A stretch of 64,000 bases of DNA from an uncultured Clostridia bacterium. GTDB taxonomy: Bacteria; Bacillota; Clostridia; UBA1212. Below, piece after piece: positions 49,878 through 58,007 of this stretch. Within the stretch, counting starts at the first letter, position 1; every line of letters begins with the position of its first letter. The DNA lies in NCBI GenBank assembly GCA_947304585.1, contig CAMZBI010000004.1, positions 21,192-85,191 of the forward strand, in the 5' to 3' direction. The notes under the pieces were generated by a model. The model worked only from the letters and a program-made list of their open reading frames with translations, was not told where the DNA came from and searched no databases. A program made the position numbers and the translations under genes.

Positions 49878-52148
49878 ATGAGTGTGATGAAAAGAATAGT
49901 TGCGTTTTTGATATTGGCGGCTCTTGTGGTTTGCGCCGGGGCCTGCACGGGACCTGTGGACCCGGTTCCCACTGCGGAAGTCCCTGTTTCAGAGACCCCT
50001 TCCCAGCCCGGGGAGACTGCGCCTTCCGAAACTCCGACGGCTGAACCGATGGCGATGGCTGAGATACCGACCGAAGAGGCGACTGAAACACCCACGGAAG
50101 GCAATACGGAAGAAACTGCGCCAACCGAAACTCCTGCAGATCCTGCGACGGACACCCCTGAACCGGAAACTGCGGAGCCTGAGACCGACACGCCGACAGC
50201 CGTGCCCACCGGAACACCCGCGGCAACGCCTACTCCGACACCCGCACCGACGCCGACGCCCACCGCAACTCCTGCTCCGACTCCTTCGCCCACACCCACG
50301 CCGTCACCGACTCCCACACCGCCGCCGACGCCAACCCCGACACCGACTCCCACACCTGTGCCGACCCCGACCCCCACGCCTCCGCTTCCCGAGGGGATAA
50401 CCGACTGGGGCAAAGATCCAAACAGACTGTCCTATGAGGATTCGCTGAGGGCTGCGACCCTTCTTGATTCTGCCGTGAGTCACGCTCCGGCGATCTCAAA
50501 CGATCCGGTAGTTGCTCCCAATGAAGATCCGAACCTGGTTCTCTGGTTTGACCATTCATACTACAACACCCCCGCCGAGGAAACTGAGTCAAACGGCAGG
50601 AATTCATACCAGATACTGTTGGCCAAAAACGAGATCGAGGGCTGCCATCTCTTGCTGGCCTCCCAAACCGAGATGGAGGATCTGACCCTTGAAGTTTCGG
50701 ATTTTAAGGACAAAAACGGCAACGTCCTCCCAAAAGAGATCTGCTACGGCTGGTATTTTGACGGCGTCGAAGGGAAAACTGTCGCAGACCCGATTCCGGT
50801 GCTGGAACATGAATTCACCCTTAAGGCCAACAAGAGCCGGATGTTCATAATCAAGGCAAAATCCACTGCCGACACACCCTCGGGGCAGTACTCCGCAACG
50901 GTCATCGTTAAGGACAAAGAGGGCCGGGAGATCAAAAAAGCCAACGTCTACGCCTACGTGTGGAACTTCACGTTGCCGGTGGCGTCAAACTGCAAGACGC
51001 TGACGGATCTTGGCGAGTGGGGTGTTATTGTCGGCGCCAATCGCGAAGGCGACAATGACGGTCTTGAGGATGATATTTATTCGGTCTATTATGAGTATCT
51101 TCTTGAGAACAGAATGAACTGCTACACGCTGCCCTATGCGAAGCGGGGACAGTTCTGGGATCCGAAAGTGGAAGAGTACCTTGACGATCCCCGCATGAAT
51201 GCTTTTACCCTGGCCTGGAAGATACATGCTGAGGCGACTCAAAGCGATTACAATCTCCGGGCGTATATCCAGGCGGCCTACGACAGGGTCTCAAAGAAGC
51301 AGGAGTGGCTGGACAAGGCATATTTTTATCCGAACGAGGGAGACGAGCCCACGTCGACGGTTGCTCTTAACAAAATAAAGCACTATAACCGGATATACAC
51401 GGAGATATTCGGGCAGCACAAGCTGATAATCCCGATCCACTACAACGCCATTGTAAACACCAATGCCGACTACTTCAAATATCTTGAAAACGACGTCAAC
51501 GTCTGGTGCGGAAAGACGTACTTCTTCAACACCCAGGCGGACAAGGCCTACAACAGCAAGCTCTACACCAGTCTTTACGGCAAGAGCATGGAGGAAAAAT
51601 TCGGCACGTTCAAGGACAGAATGGCAGCCGCCAAGGCGGAGGGAGACGAGGTGTGGTGGTACGTCACCAGATTTCCCCACAACCCGGAGATAACCCTTTC
51701 CATCAGCGACAAGTCCATCCAGCACAGGCTTCTCTTCTGGCAGCAGAAACTCTACGACGTGGACGGATTCCTGTACTACATGTGCAACGATTGGGAGAAC
51801 GCCAAGGTCTGGACGAAAAAATACGAACATGCTGCAGCCGGTCAGATAGTTGACACCTACGGCAACGGCGTCCTGATCTACCCCGGCGGCGCTCTTCCGG
51901 AATACATTGAAAAGTACGGCAGCGACGGCTATCCGGGACCGATAGGGTCTCTGCGTCTTGAGTCGATAAGGGACGGAGTTGACGATTACGACTATTTCAC
52001 CATCCTTGACGAACTCTACGGGGAGGGCACTTCAGACCTGGTAATAAAGCAGCTCACGGTGTCACTTGGAAGCTACAAGACGGATACGGAACTCATGAAC
52101 AGACTGAGGACTGCGGTGGGCGATCTCATTGCCGCCAAAGCAGAATAA
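49878..52148 (+). CDS. DUF4091-domain lipoprotein with Pro/Thr linker (copy 2)
   Basis: I use ATG 49878, 10 nt after AAAGGA (756 residues). The signal peptide ends with a lipobox (CAGAC). A linker of about 150 residues is dominated by PTPTPT and ETP patterns, and the rest matches copy 1 domain for domain: AKNEIEGCH, CYGWYFDGVEGKTVADP, TLPYAKRGQFWDP, WYVTRFPHNPEI, LFWQQKLYDVDGFLYYM, and SLRLESIRDGVDDYDYF. The linker projects the domain from the surface, as in the unrelated lipoprotein at 44625. Copies 1 and 2 arose by duplication; the linker was gained or lost. Confidence 0.9.
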   Translation: MSVMKRIVAFLILAALVVCAGACTGPVDPVPTAEVPVSETPSQPGETAPSETPTAEPMAMAEIPTEEATETPTEGNTEETAPTETPADPATDTPEPETAEPETDTPTAVPTGTPAATPTPTPAPTPTPTATPAPTPSPTPTPSPTPTPPPTPTPTPTPTPVPTPTPTPPLPEGITDWGKDPNRLSYEDSLRAATLLDSAVSHAPAISNDPVVAPNEDPNLVLWFDHSYYNTPAEETESNGRNSYQILLAKNEIEGCHLLLASQTEMEDLTLEVSDFKDKNGNVLPKEICYGWYFDGVEGKTVADPIPVLEHEFTLKANKSRMFIIKAKSTADTPSGQYSATVIVKDKEGREIKKANVYAYVWNFTLPVASNCKTLTDLGEWGVIVGANREGDNDGLEDDIYSVYYEYLLENRMNCYTLPYAKRGQFWDPKVEEYLDDPRMNAFTLAWKIHAEATQSDYNLRAYIQAAYDRVSKKQEWLDKAYFYPNEGDEPTSTVALNKIKHYNRIYTEIFGQHKLIIPIHYNAIVNTNADYFKYLENDVNVWCGKTYFFNTQADKAYNSKLYTSLYGKSMEEKFGTFKDRMAAAKAEGDEVWWYVTRFPHNPEITLSISDKSIQHRLLFWQQKLYDVDGFLYYMCNDWENAKVWTKKYEHAAAGQIVDTYGNGVLIYPGGALPEYIEKYGSDGYPGPIGSLRLESIRDGVDDYDYFTILDELYGEGTSDLVIKQLTVSLGSYKTDTELMNRLRTAVGDLIAAKAE

Positions 52149-52159
52149 AATAAAGCAAA

Positions 52160-52933
52160 ATGAATATTTTTCTCACATTTGCATATCTGTTTTTCATCGG
52201 GTCCGTTCTGGGCTGGGTGCTGGAACTGTTTTTCAGAAGATTTTTCTCAAGCGCCAATCCGGAACGGAAGTGGATAAACCCCGGCTTCTGCACGGGCCCC
52301 TACCTGCCCCTTTACGGCACGGGTCTTTGCGTGCTCTATGCATTGGCGAAGGTGGGAACGGACGCAGGACTTACGGATGTCTGGTGGAAGAAGCTGATAC
52401 TGCTCCTCCTGATGGCCGTCAGCATGACCGCCGTTGAATTTGTCGCGGGTCTCATTGGCCTCAAGGTGATGCACGTCAGGTACTGGGACTACACAAAACA
52501 GTGGGGAAACGTAATGGGACTGATATGCCCGAAGTTTTCACTGGCCTGGGCCCTTGTGTGCGCGATCTATCTCTACGGAATACACCCCAACGTCCTGAAA
52601 GCCCTTGAGTGGCTGTCAAACAATCTTGCCTTTTCCTTCGTCATAGGGCTTTTCTTTGGCGTGTTCATTATCGATGCTGCCAATTCCGCTCAGGTTGTGG
52701 TCAAAATAAGAGAGTTTGCAAAGAGAGAACAGGTGGTCGTGGTTTATGAGCAGCTCAAGGCCCATATCAGGGATGCGGAGGATAAAATACATCAAAAGAC
52801 GAGCTTCTTCAGGCCTTTCTCCGAGAAAGTCAGGACTTTGCCTGAATATATGCGGGAGATGGTTGAGAAGGAGAGAGAAAAACTCAAAAATTTTGATTTA
52901 GGCGGTCACAGAAAGACCGGCAATGGCCACTAA
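52160..52933 (+). CDS. CmpB-family putative ABC transporter permease
   Basis: This 257-residue membrane protein of the family called ABC_trans_CmpB has hydrophobic segments at about 4-24, 50-70, 80-105, 120-140 and 150-175. The family start is clear: FLTFAYLFFIGSVLGWVLELFFRRFF, then NPGFCTGPYLPLYGTG. Despite the family name, no ABC partner lies nearby and transport is unproven. The C-terminal 75 residues are charged and helical, probably a coiled coil. The start is 11 nt after the DUF4091 stop and lacks a good ribosome site, so coupling to the upstream gene is likely. Confidence 0.87.
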   Translation: MNIFLTFAYLFFIGSVLGWVLELFFRRFFSSANPERKWINPGFCTGPYLPLYGTGLCVLYALAKVGTDAGLTDVWWKKLILLLLMAVSMTAVEFVAGLIGLKVMHVRYWDYTKQWGNVMGLICPKFSLAWALVCAIYLYGIHPNVLKALEWLSNNLAFSFVIGLFFGVFIIDAANSAQVVVKIREFAKREQVVVVYEQLKAHIRDAEDKIHQKTSFFRPFSEKVRTLPEYMREMVEKEREKLKNFDLGGHRKTGNGH

Positions 52934-52966
52934 AGTAATGGCCAATAAAGCTCCGGGAGGAAGATT

Positions 52967-55066
52967 ATGCTGAGCAAAAAAGTTGAATTCAAAAAGGCAG
53001 TGCCCGTCTGGGCGGAGAAATACGCCGACGAGATGAACATAAGTCTCGTGCTTGAGAAAGAGTGCTTTCTTAAGAACGGACTCCTGCGGATCGCCTGCGC
53101 CAGCTGCTACCAGCTGTTCGTGAACGGCGATCTGTTTAACATGGGGCCTGCCAGGACGGGCCACGGTTTTGCGAGGGTTGACGAGGTGCCTCTGCCGGCG
53201 GGGAAAAATGCGATAAAGATCATTGTCGCAGGGTACAACAACAACTCCTTCCAGTACATCGACGAGAAACCATTCGTTTGCGCGGAGATACTTGACGGGG
53301 CTGAGGTTCTCGCGGCGACGTCTGAGGAAGGCTGCGGATTTTCAGTTAGAGTGTATAAGGAGAGGCTGCAGAAGACCCCAAGGTACTCCTTCCAGAGAAA
53401 CTTTACCGAGGTCTATGACCTTTCAAGAGCCGACGAGAAAGAAATACCGAAACTTGTTGCCCTTAAGGACCATGACGTGTTCATCGAGCGGGGCATCGAC
53501 CTCTACCCGAACGACCGTGAAGATCCGAAATGTATATTGGCCGAGGGTGTCTGCGGAAAAACAGAGGACTTCACGCCTTTTGCCGACAGGTCCGTCACCC
53601 AGATAAGCGACAAGCTTAAAGGTTTCAAGCCTGAGGAACTTGAAGTTGTGAGCCCCTGGGAGGGCCAGAAGCTGACCTTCACAGTCACAAAGCGTGAAGA
53701 GATTCCTGCAGGGCCTGTGGAGCTTCCGAAGGACGGCTTTGCCGTTTACGAGATGGAGCGAAATCTGTGCGGCGTCATTGGTCTCACCGTCACCTGCGAC
53801 AAGTGCAGGGTCTATGCAATGTTTGACGAGCTACTGGGAGAGGAGCCCTTCGTGGATTTCCTGAGGCTCGGCACCTCGGCAATCGTTATCTGGGATCTCC
53901 CCGCCGGCACCCACCGGCTGCTCACCTTCGAGCCCTATTTGTTTAAATATCTTAAGATCGCGGTCATCGGATCCTCTGCGACCGTATCGAACGTGCACAT
54001 AAGACGGGTGGGCTTCCCGAAGCCTGCCGTGACCCTCAAGTCTGAGGACCCCAAGATGCAGGCGGTGTTTGAGGCCGCCGTCGAGACCTTCCGGGAGAAC
54101 ACCTACGACATATTCACGGACTGCCCTTCAAGGGAGAGGGCGGGCTGGCTCTGCGACAGCTTCTTCACCTCCCGGGTGGAATTTTCTCTCACGGGAAAAT
54201 CAAAGGTGGAGCGTAATTTCCTTGAGAATTTCCTGCTGCCCGATTCCTTCAAGTGTCTGCCGGAGGGCATGCTTCCCATGTGCTACCCTGCGGATCACTA
54301 CGACGGTGTCTTCATTCCCAACTGGGCAATGTGGTTTGTGGTGGAGCTTGACGAGTACCTGGAAAGGTCCGGCGACCGTGAGCTTGTTGACAGGGCGAAG
54401 GGCAAGGTATACGGCCTTCTTGCCTATCTCAAAAAGTTTGAGAACGAGTTGGGACTTCTTGAAAAGCTTGAATCCTGGGTGTTCATCGAATGGTCAAGGT
54501 CCAACGAACTTGTGCAGGACGTCAGTTTCCCCAGCAATATGCTCTACGCCAAAGTCAAGCGCACCGTTGCCAAGCTCTACGGCGACTCAAAGCTGGTTGA
54601 AGAGGCTGAAAATTTGGAAAATGTCATCCGGGGGTGCTCCTTCAACGGCAAGTTCTTCTGCGACAACATGATAAGAGTAAACGGCAAGCTTGTTCCTTTT
54701 GGCGAGTGCACCGAGAGCTGCCAGTATTACGCATTCCACACCGGCATCGCCACCCCCGAGACCTATCCTAAGCTCTGGGAGACCCTGCTTCGGGATTTCG
54801 GGCCCAAGCGCAGGCAGAACGACCCCTACCCGGAGATCGCCTTTGCCAATGCCTTCATCGGCAACTACCTCAGGCTGGACGTGCTCCACAGGTACGGAAG
54901 GTACGGCGAGATTTTGGAGAACATTGAAGGCTATTTCTACTACATGGCGGAGCGGACCGGCACCCTCTGGGAACTGGACAGCCCTGCGGCAAGCTGCAGC
55001 CACGGCTTTGCATCCCACGTGATCTACTGGCTGGATAAAATGGGCATGCTGGAGAAGAAAGCCTGA
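52967..55066 (+). CDS. Rhamnosidase-like glycoside hydrolase (GH78-related)
   Basis: This 699-residue protein has no signal peptide. The N-terminal half is beta-rich (LFVNGDLFNMGPARTGHGFA, a typical rhamnosidase accessory region). The helical barrel begins near 360 with EAAVETFRENTYDIFTDCPSRERAGW, the conserved acidic segment of GH78-type enzymes, and continues with EFSLTGKS, AMWFVVELDEYLERSGD and FGECTESCQYYAF. A beta-sandwich tail closes it. It is only distantly similar to the rhamnosidase at 21863 and lacks the GDGQLT form of the motif, so its substrate may differ. The start lies behind GGGAGGA. Confidence 0.88.
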   Translation: MLSKKVEFKKAVPVWAEKYADEMNISLVLEKECFLKNGLLRIACASCYQLFVNGDLFNMGPARTGHGFARVDEVPLPAGKNAIKIIVAGYNNNSFQYIDEKPFVCAEILDGAEVLAATSEEGCGFSVRVYKERLQKTPRYSFQRNFTEVYDLSRADEKEIPKLVALKDHDVFIERGIDLYPNDREDPKCILAEGVCGKTEDFTPFADRSVTQISDKLKGFKPEELEVVSPWEGQKLTFTVTKREEIPAGPVELPKDGFAVYEMERNLCGVIGLTVTCDKCRVYAMFDELLGEEPFVDFLRLGTSAIVIWDLPAGTHRLLTFEPYLFKYLKIAVIGSSATVSNVHIRRVGFPKPAVTLKSEDPKMQAVFEAAVETFRENTYDIFTDCPSRERAGWLCDSFFTSRVEFSLTGKSKVERNFLENFLLPDSFKCLPEGMLPMCYPADHYDGVFIPNWAMWFVVELDEYLERSGDRELVDRAKGKVYGLLAYLKKFENELGLLEKLESWVFIEWSRSNELVQDVSFPSNMLYAKVKRTVAKLYGDSKLVEEAENLENVIRGCSFNGKFFCDNMIRVNGKLVPFGECTESCQYYAFHTGIATPETYPKLWETLLRDFGPKRRQNDPYPEIAFANAFIGNYLRLDVLHRYGRYGEILENIEGYFYYMAERTGTLWELDSPAASCSHGFASHVIYWLDKMGMLEKKA

Positions 55067-55214
55067 GCATACGCCAATGGGAAATCCTCCGGAAAAAGAG
55101 GGCGAAAGCCATTGGCCAATGACACTTAAACGTTAATAACCGCATACCGGGAAAAGACCCCTGCCGACTTTTTTAAAATTTTTTCATTTTTCTTTGAAAA
55201 AATCGAAAAAAGTG

Positions 55215-55244
55215 TTGACAGGGGTTAATTTTATTTGCTACAAT
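55215..55244 (+). promoter_or_regulatory. Promoter of the mraZ division/cell-wall operon
   Basis: TTGACA (55215-55220), 18-bp spacer, TACAAT (55239-55244). It lies about 510 nt before mraZ, so the transcript has an unusually long leader. Confidence 0.8.
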
Positions 55245-55754
55245 ACGCGTGTGCCCCATTTTCGACCAGTAATTTCCATTACAACCCATTAAATGAGGCA
55301 ATATTTCCTTTCCAAAAGATAAAATCCGGGCAAAACCGGAGCAAAGAACAAAAGAAATTGCATTTGGCCTCAGGGAGGCTTCAAAAAAAGTCTCCCGGCC
55401 GAAAAAAAGGAAATACCCGGAAGCGGGATAATACAGGTGACAAACTCTTCGGAGTCACATACAAAAGATAAAGCCGGAAGGCAAAATACAAAAGATTTTT
55501 CTTACTAAAGATGAATGTCCGGATGATCGTGACAGGGCCGGGACCCGCCTGAAAGGGTCCGTAATGTTCAAAAGGCGTCCCGAGGGCGCCTGTAATAAAC
55601 TTCCGCATTGCGGACTACAAAAGACAAAGCCCGAAAGGGCAGGATACAAAAGATTCACATAACCTACCAATGATTACTTCCGGCGGATTAAAGTTCCCGG
55701 TGCCGAAAAAGCACCCCGAGCACCGCCGGATAAGGGACTAAAGAGGACATCAGG
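55245..55754 (+). promoter_or_regulatory. Long structured 5-prime leader of mraZ
   Basis: No gene is visible. The leader holds a chain of hairpins joined by A-rich single-stranded stretches: 55325-55340, 55366-55400, 55416-55427, 55473-55482 (GCC-GGAA-GGC), 55541-55560 (GGACCC/GGGTCC), 55574-55590 (GGCGTCC-CGA-GGGCGCC), 55602-55614 (TCCGC-att-GCGGA) and 55629-55640 (GCCC-GAAA-GGGC). The last fold, 55679-55730, has an 8-bp outer stem and inner GGTGC/GCACC. CAAAAGA occurs six times (55313, 55349, 55462, 55489, 55618, 55647), two pairs flanking the GNRA-type tetraloop hairpins. It is either a regulatory RNA element or an array of protein-binding sites. Confidence 0.7.
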
Positions 55755-56210
55755 ATGCTCAGCGGTATTTACGAGAACACGCTTGACGCGAAAAACCGCA
55801 TAGTTATTCCCCAGGAACTGAGATCTCAGGTTGCCAATGAAAACGGAGAGGTCTGGCTCACCTACAGCCCTGATGCCTGTGTAAGAATATATTCTGACGA
55901 AGCTCATGAGAACCTGGTTGCAATGATCGCCAAACAGCAGGCGGAAGGCAAGGAGACCAGAGCTTTGCAGTTCCTTTTCATTAAGTCCGCCCGTAAGGTT
56001 GCACTTGACGGTGGCGGGCGTGTTTTTTTGGCCGGCGAGATGCGCAAGCGTATGGGTCTTGCGGAAGACACCGACAGCAAAGTTGAGACTGCAGTGGTGG
56101 GCAGCATAGACCACCTTGAAATATGGCTGAAGGCCCAGCTGGATATTAAGATCGGCGAGATAACCGAAGAACAGGGCTTTGAAGAACTCAGGTCCATCGG
56201 ATTGACCTGA
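55755..56210 (+). CDS. mraZ: Transcriptional regulator MraZ
   Basis: This ring-forming DNA-binding protein usually represses its own division and cell-wall operon. The 151 residues contain two SpoVT/AbrB-type swapped-hairpin repeats: MLSGIYENTLDAKNRIVIP (residues 1-19) and ALDGGGRVFLAGEMR in the second half, each with a loop of the DxxGR type. AGAGG lies 8 nt upstream. It is the first gene after the long leader, and the six CAAAAGA copies there could be its binding sites, although known MraZ sites differ. Confidence 0.95.
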   Translation: MLSGIYENTLDAKNRIVIPQELRSQVANENGEVWLTYSPDACVRIYSDEAHENLVAMIAKQQAEGKETRALQFLFIKSARKVALDGGGRVFLAGEMRKRMGLAEDTDSKVETAVVGSIDHLEIWLKAQLDIKIGEITEEQGFEELRSIGLT

Positions 56211-56242
56211 TCCGTGGGAGAGTCCCGGGAGGGTTGATGGCG

Positions 56243-57199
56243 ATGGGAGAATTCTCGCACATCCCCGTACTTCTTGGCGAGTGCGTTGACAATCTGGAAA
56301 TAAAGCCCGACGGTATCTACGTTGACGGAACCGTTGGCGGCGGCGGGCATTCAGGCGCTATTCTGAGAAAGCTCGGTGAGGGCGGTCTTTTGATCGGCAT
56401 CGACAGGGATGCGGAGGCGATAGAGGCTGCGGGAACCGGGCTTGAATCCGTTTTAAGGGAGACAGGCTCCGGGGCAAGGTTTGAGCTTGTCCACGACAAT
56501 TTCGCCAATATCGCAAGGATCTGCAAGGACCGGGGCATTGACGCCGTGGACGGGATACTGCTGGACCTTGGCGTCTCCTCCCACCAGTTCGACACACCGG
56601 AGCGGGGCTTTTCCTACAGGTTCGACGCGCCTCTTGACATGAGGATGAACCGGGAGGACAAAATCACCGCGGCGGACGTGGTGAACAATTACTCCGAGAG
56701 AGAACTTGCGGATATTATTTTCAGGTTCGGCGAGGAGCGCTGGGCAAAGCGAATTGCCGCCTTCATTGTCGAAAGAAGAAAAAAAGAGCCGGTGAGGACG
56801 ACCTTCCAGCTGGTGGATATCATCAAAGCGGCCATCCCCAAGGCTGCCAGGCAGGAGGGCGGACACCCCGCCAAGAGAACTTTCCAGGCCATAAGAATAG
56901 AGGTCAACGGGGAACTGGACGACCTTGCCAATGCCATCGAAGATGCGGTGGAACTGTTGAAGCCATCAGGCGTGCTGGAGATAATCACCTTCCACAGCCT
57001 TGAAGAGGGTATTGTTAAAAAACTGTTTAAAAAGGCCGAGAACCCCTGTGAGTGTCCTCCGGAATTTCCCGTCTGCGTATGCGGGAAGAAACCCCTGGGC
57101 AGGATGACCACAAGACACGGGATATCGGCAACATCTGAAGAGCTTGAAGCGAACCCCAGAGCCGCCAGTGCAAAGCTCCGGGTGTTCAAGAAATTTTAA
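56243..57199 (+). CDS. rsmH: 16S rRNA (cytosine-1402 N4)-methyltransferase
   Basis: It methylates C1402 in the ribosomal P-site. I use ATG 56243 (318 residues), 9 nt after GGGAGGG; an ATG at 56237 is too close to that site. Motifs: HIPVLLGECVDNL, SAM-binding YVDGTVGGGGHS and GIDRDAEAI, LLDLGVSSHQFD, GFSYRFDAPLDMRM, and ITFHSLEEGIVKK near 250. A CECPPEFPVCVC segment near 275 is typical. It is in the standard order after mraZ. Confidence 0.97.
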   Translation: MGEFSHIPVLLGECVDNLEIKPDGIYVDGTVGGGGHSGAILRKLGEGGLLIGIDRDAEAIEAAGTGLESVLRETGSGARFELVHDNFANIARICKDRGIDAVDGILLDLGVSSHQFDTPERGFSYRFDAPLDMRMNREDKITAADVVNNYSERELADIIFRFGEERWAKRIAAFIVERRKKEPVRTTFQLVDIIKAAIPKAARQEGGHPAKRTFQAIRIEVNGELDDLANAIEDAVELLKPSGVLEIITFHSLEEGIVKKLFKKAENPCECPPEFPVCVCGKKPLGRMTTRHGISATSEELEANPRAASAKLRVFKKF

Positions 57200-57229
57200 A
57201 AACCGGCGGGACCGGATCGGAGCAACGAC

Positions 57230-57892
57230 GTGACTGAGTATTTTGCGGATACAATGGAATATTCGACTTCCGCAGGCGGCTGGAAGATGGTGGGATTCGG
57301 TCCGGGAGAGGCGGCTGAAAAGAGCTTCGACCGGGGCTTTGATCTGCCTTATCTTGAAAACGACGCCGACAACGACACCAGGGTGGTCTTTGGCGAGAGC
57401 GCCGACACCGAAAGGACCGCAGAGGGGGCCGTTTCTTTACCGGAACTTCCCGAAAGGAAATTCGTGTCCGTCAGCGACACCGCCACCTACAAGCTTTTTA
57501 AAAACGTAAGCCGTTTCAGGGTGGGCTCAGTTTTTACGGTGCTTATTGTTATTGCCTGCGTTGTCCTGGGTCTTGTTTGCGTCATCAGATACGCATCTAT
57601 ATTCGACCTCACAAGACATACCCGGATACTGGAAAACCAGAACGCCAAGGACAGAAACAAGCTTGCCTACGAACTCAGCAACGTTGAAACGGGGGAGACC
57701 GCAAGCGTGGACAGCATTGCCGCAAAACTCGGTATGGTGAGACCGTCGGATGAGACCTCCATCAGGATACCTCTTTCGGGGGGCGATGTCACAAGGGTAT
57801 TCCTCGGATCGGAGGAGACACCGCAGGAGGGTGACGGGGACGGATTTTACGAGAGCCTTTGGAGATTCCTCGGGCGGATAAAAAACGACTGA
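57230..57892 (+). CDS. FtsL-like division protein with long cytoplasmic extension
   Basis: This 220-residue protein starts with GTG 57230, 7 nt after GGAG. It has a single membrane helix (about 102-122, VLIVIACVVLGLVCVIRY) followed by a coiled-coil segment (LTRHTRILENQNAKDRNKLAYELSNVE) of the FtsL/DivIC type. Position between rsmH and the penicillin-binding protein gene is the usual place of ftsL. The 100-residue acidic N-terminal extension is unusual: FtsL normally has only a short cytoplasmic tail. An intrinsic terminator follows the stop. Confidence 0.8.
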   Translation: MTEYFADTMEYSTSAGGWKMVGFGPGEAAEKSFDRGFDLPYLENDADNDTRVVFGESADTERTAEGAVSLPELPERKFVSVSDTATYKLFKNVSRFRVGSVFTVLIVIACVVLGLVCVIRYASIFDLTRHTRILENQNAKDRNKLAYELSNVETGETASVDSIAAKLGMVRPSDETSIRIPLSGGDVTRVFLGSEETPQEGDGDGFYESLWRFLGRIKND

Positions 57893-57903
57893 CAGAAAAT
57901 ATC

Positions 57904-57936
57904 GCGGAAGAGCCGTTACGCTGCTTCCGCTTTTTT
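57904..57936 (+). terminator. Intrinsic terminator inside the division cluster
   Basis: GCGGAAG-AGC (57904-57913) pairs with GCT-(G)-CTTCCGC (57920-57930) with one bulged G, followed by six T (57931-57936). It should at least partly uncouple the penicillin-binding protein gene from mraZ-rsmH-ftsL. Confidence 0.8.
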
Positions 57937-57941
57937 GATTA

Positions 57942-57972
57942 CAGGGGCGGATCATTGTTGCAGGGGCGGATC
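57942..57972 (+). repeat. 12-bp direct repeat before the penicillin-binding protein gene
   Basis: CAGGGGCGGATC occurs at 57942-57953 and again at 57961-57972, a 19-bp period. It lies between the terminator and the next start codon. It could be a regulator site; there is no clear promoter. Confidence 0.5.
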
Positions 57973-58007
57973 CCCGGACAGCAAAGACCGCCTTGCCGGA
58001 GGACGAA

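Noticed and set aside
49826..50413. Minus-strand Gly/Val-rich frame
   Set aside because: It is the antisense of the Pro/Thr linker of the DUF4091 lipoprotein.
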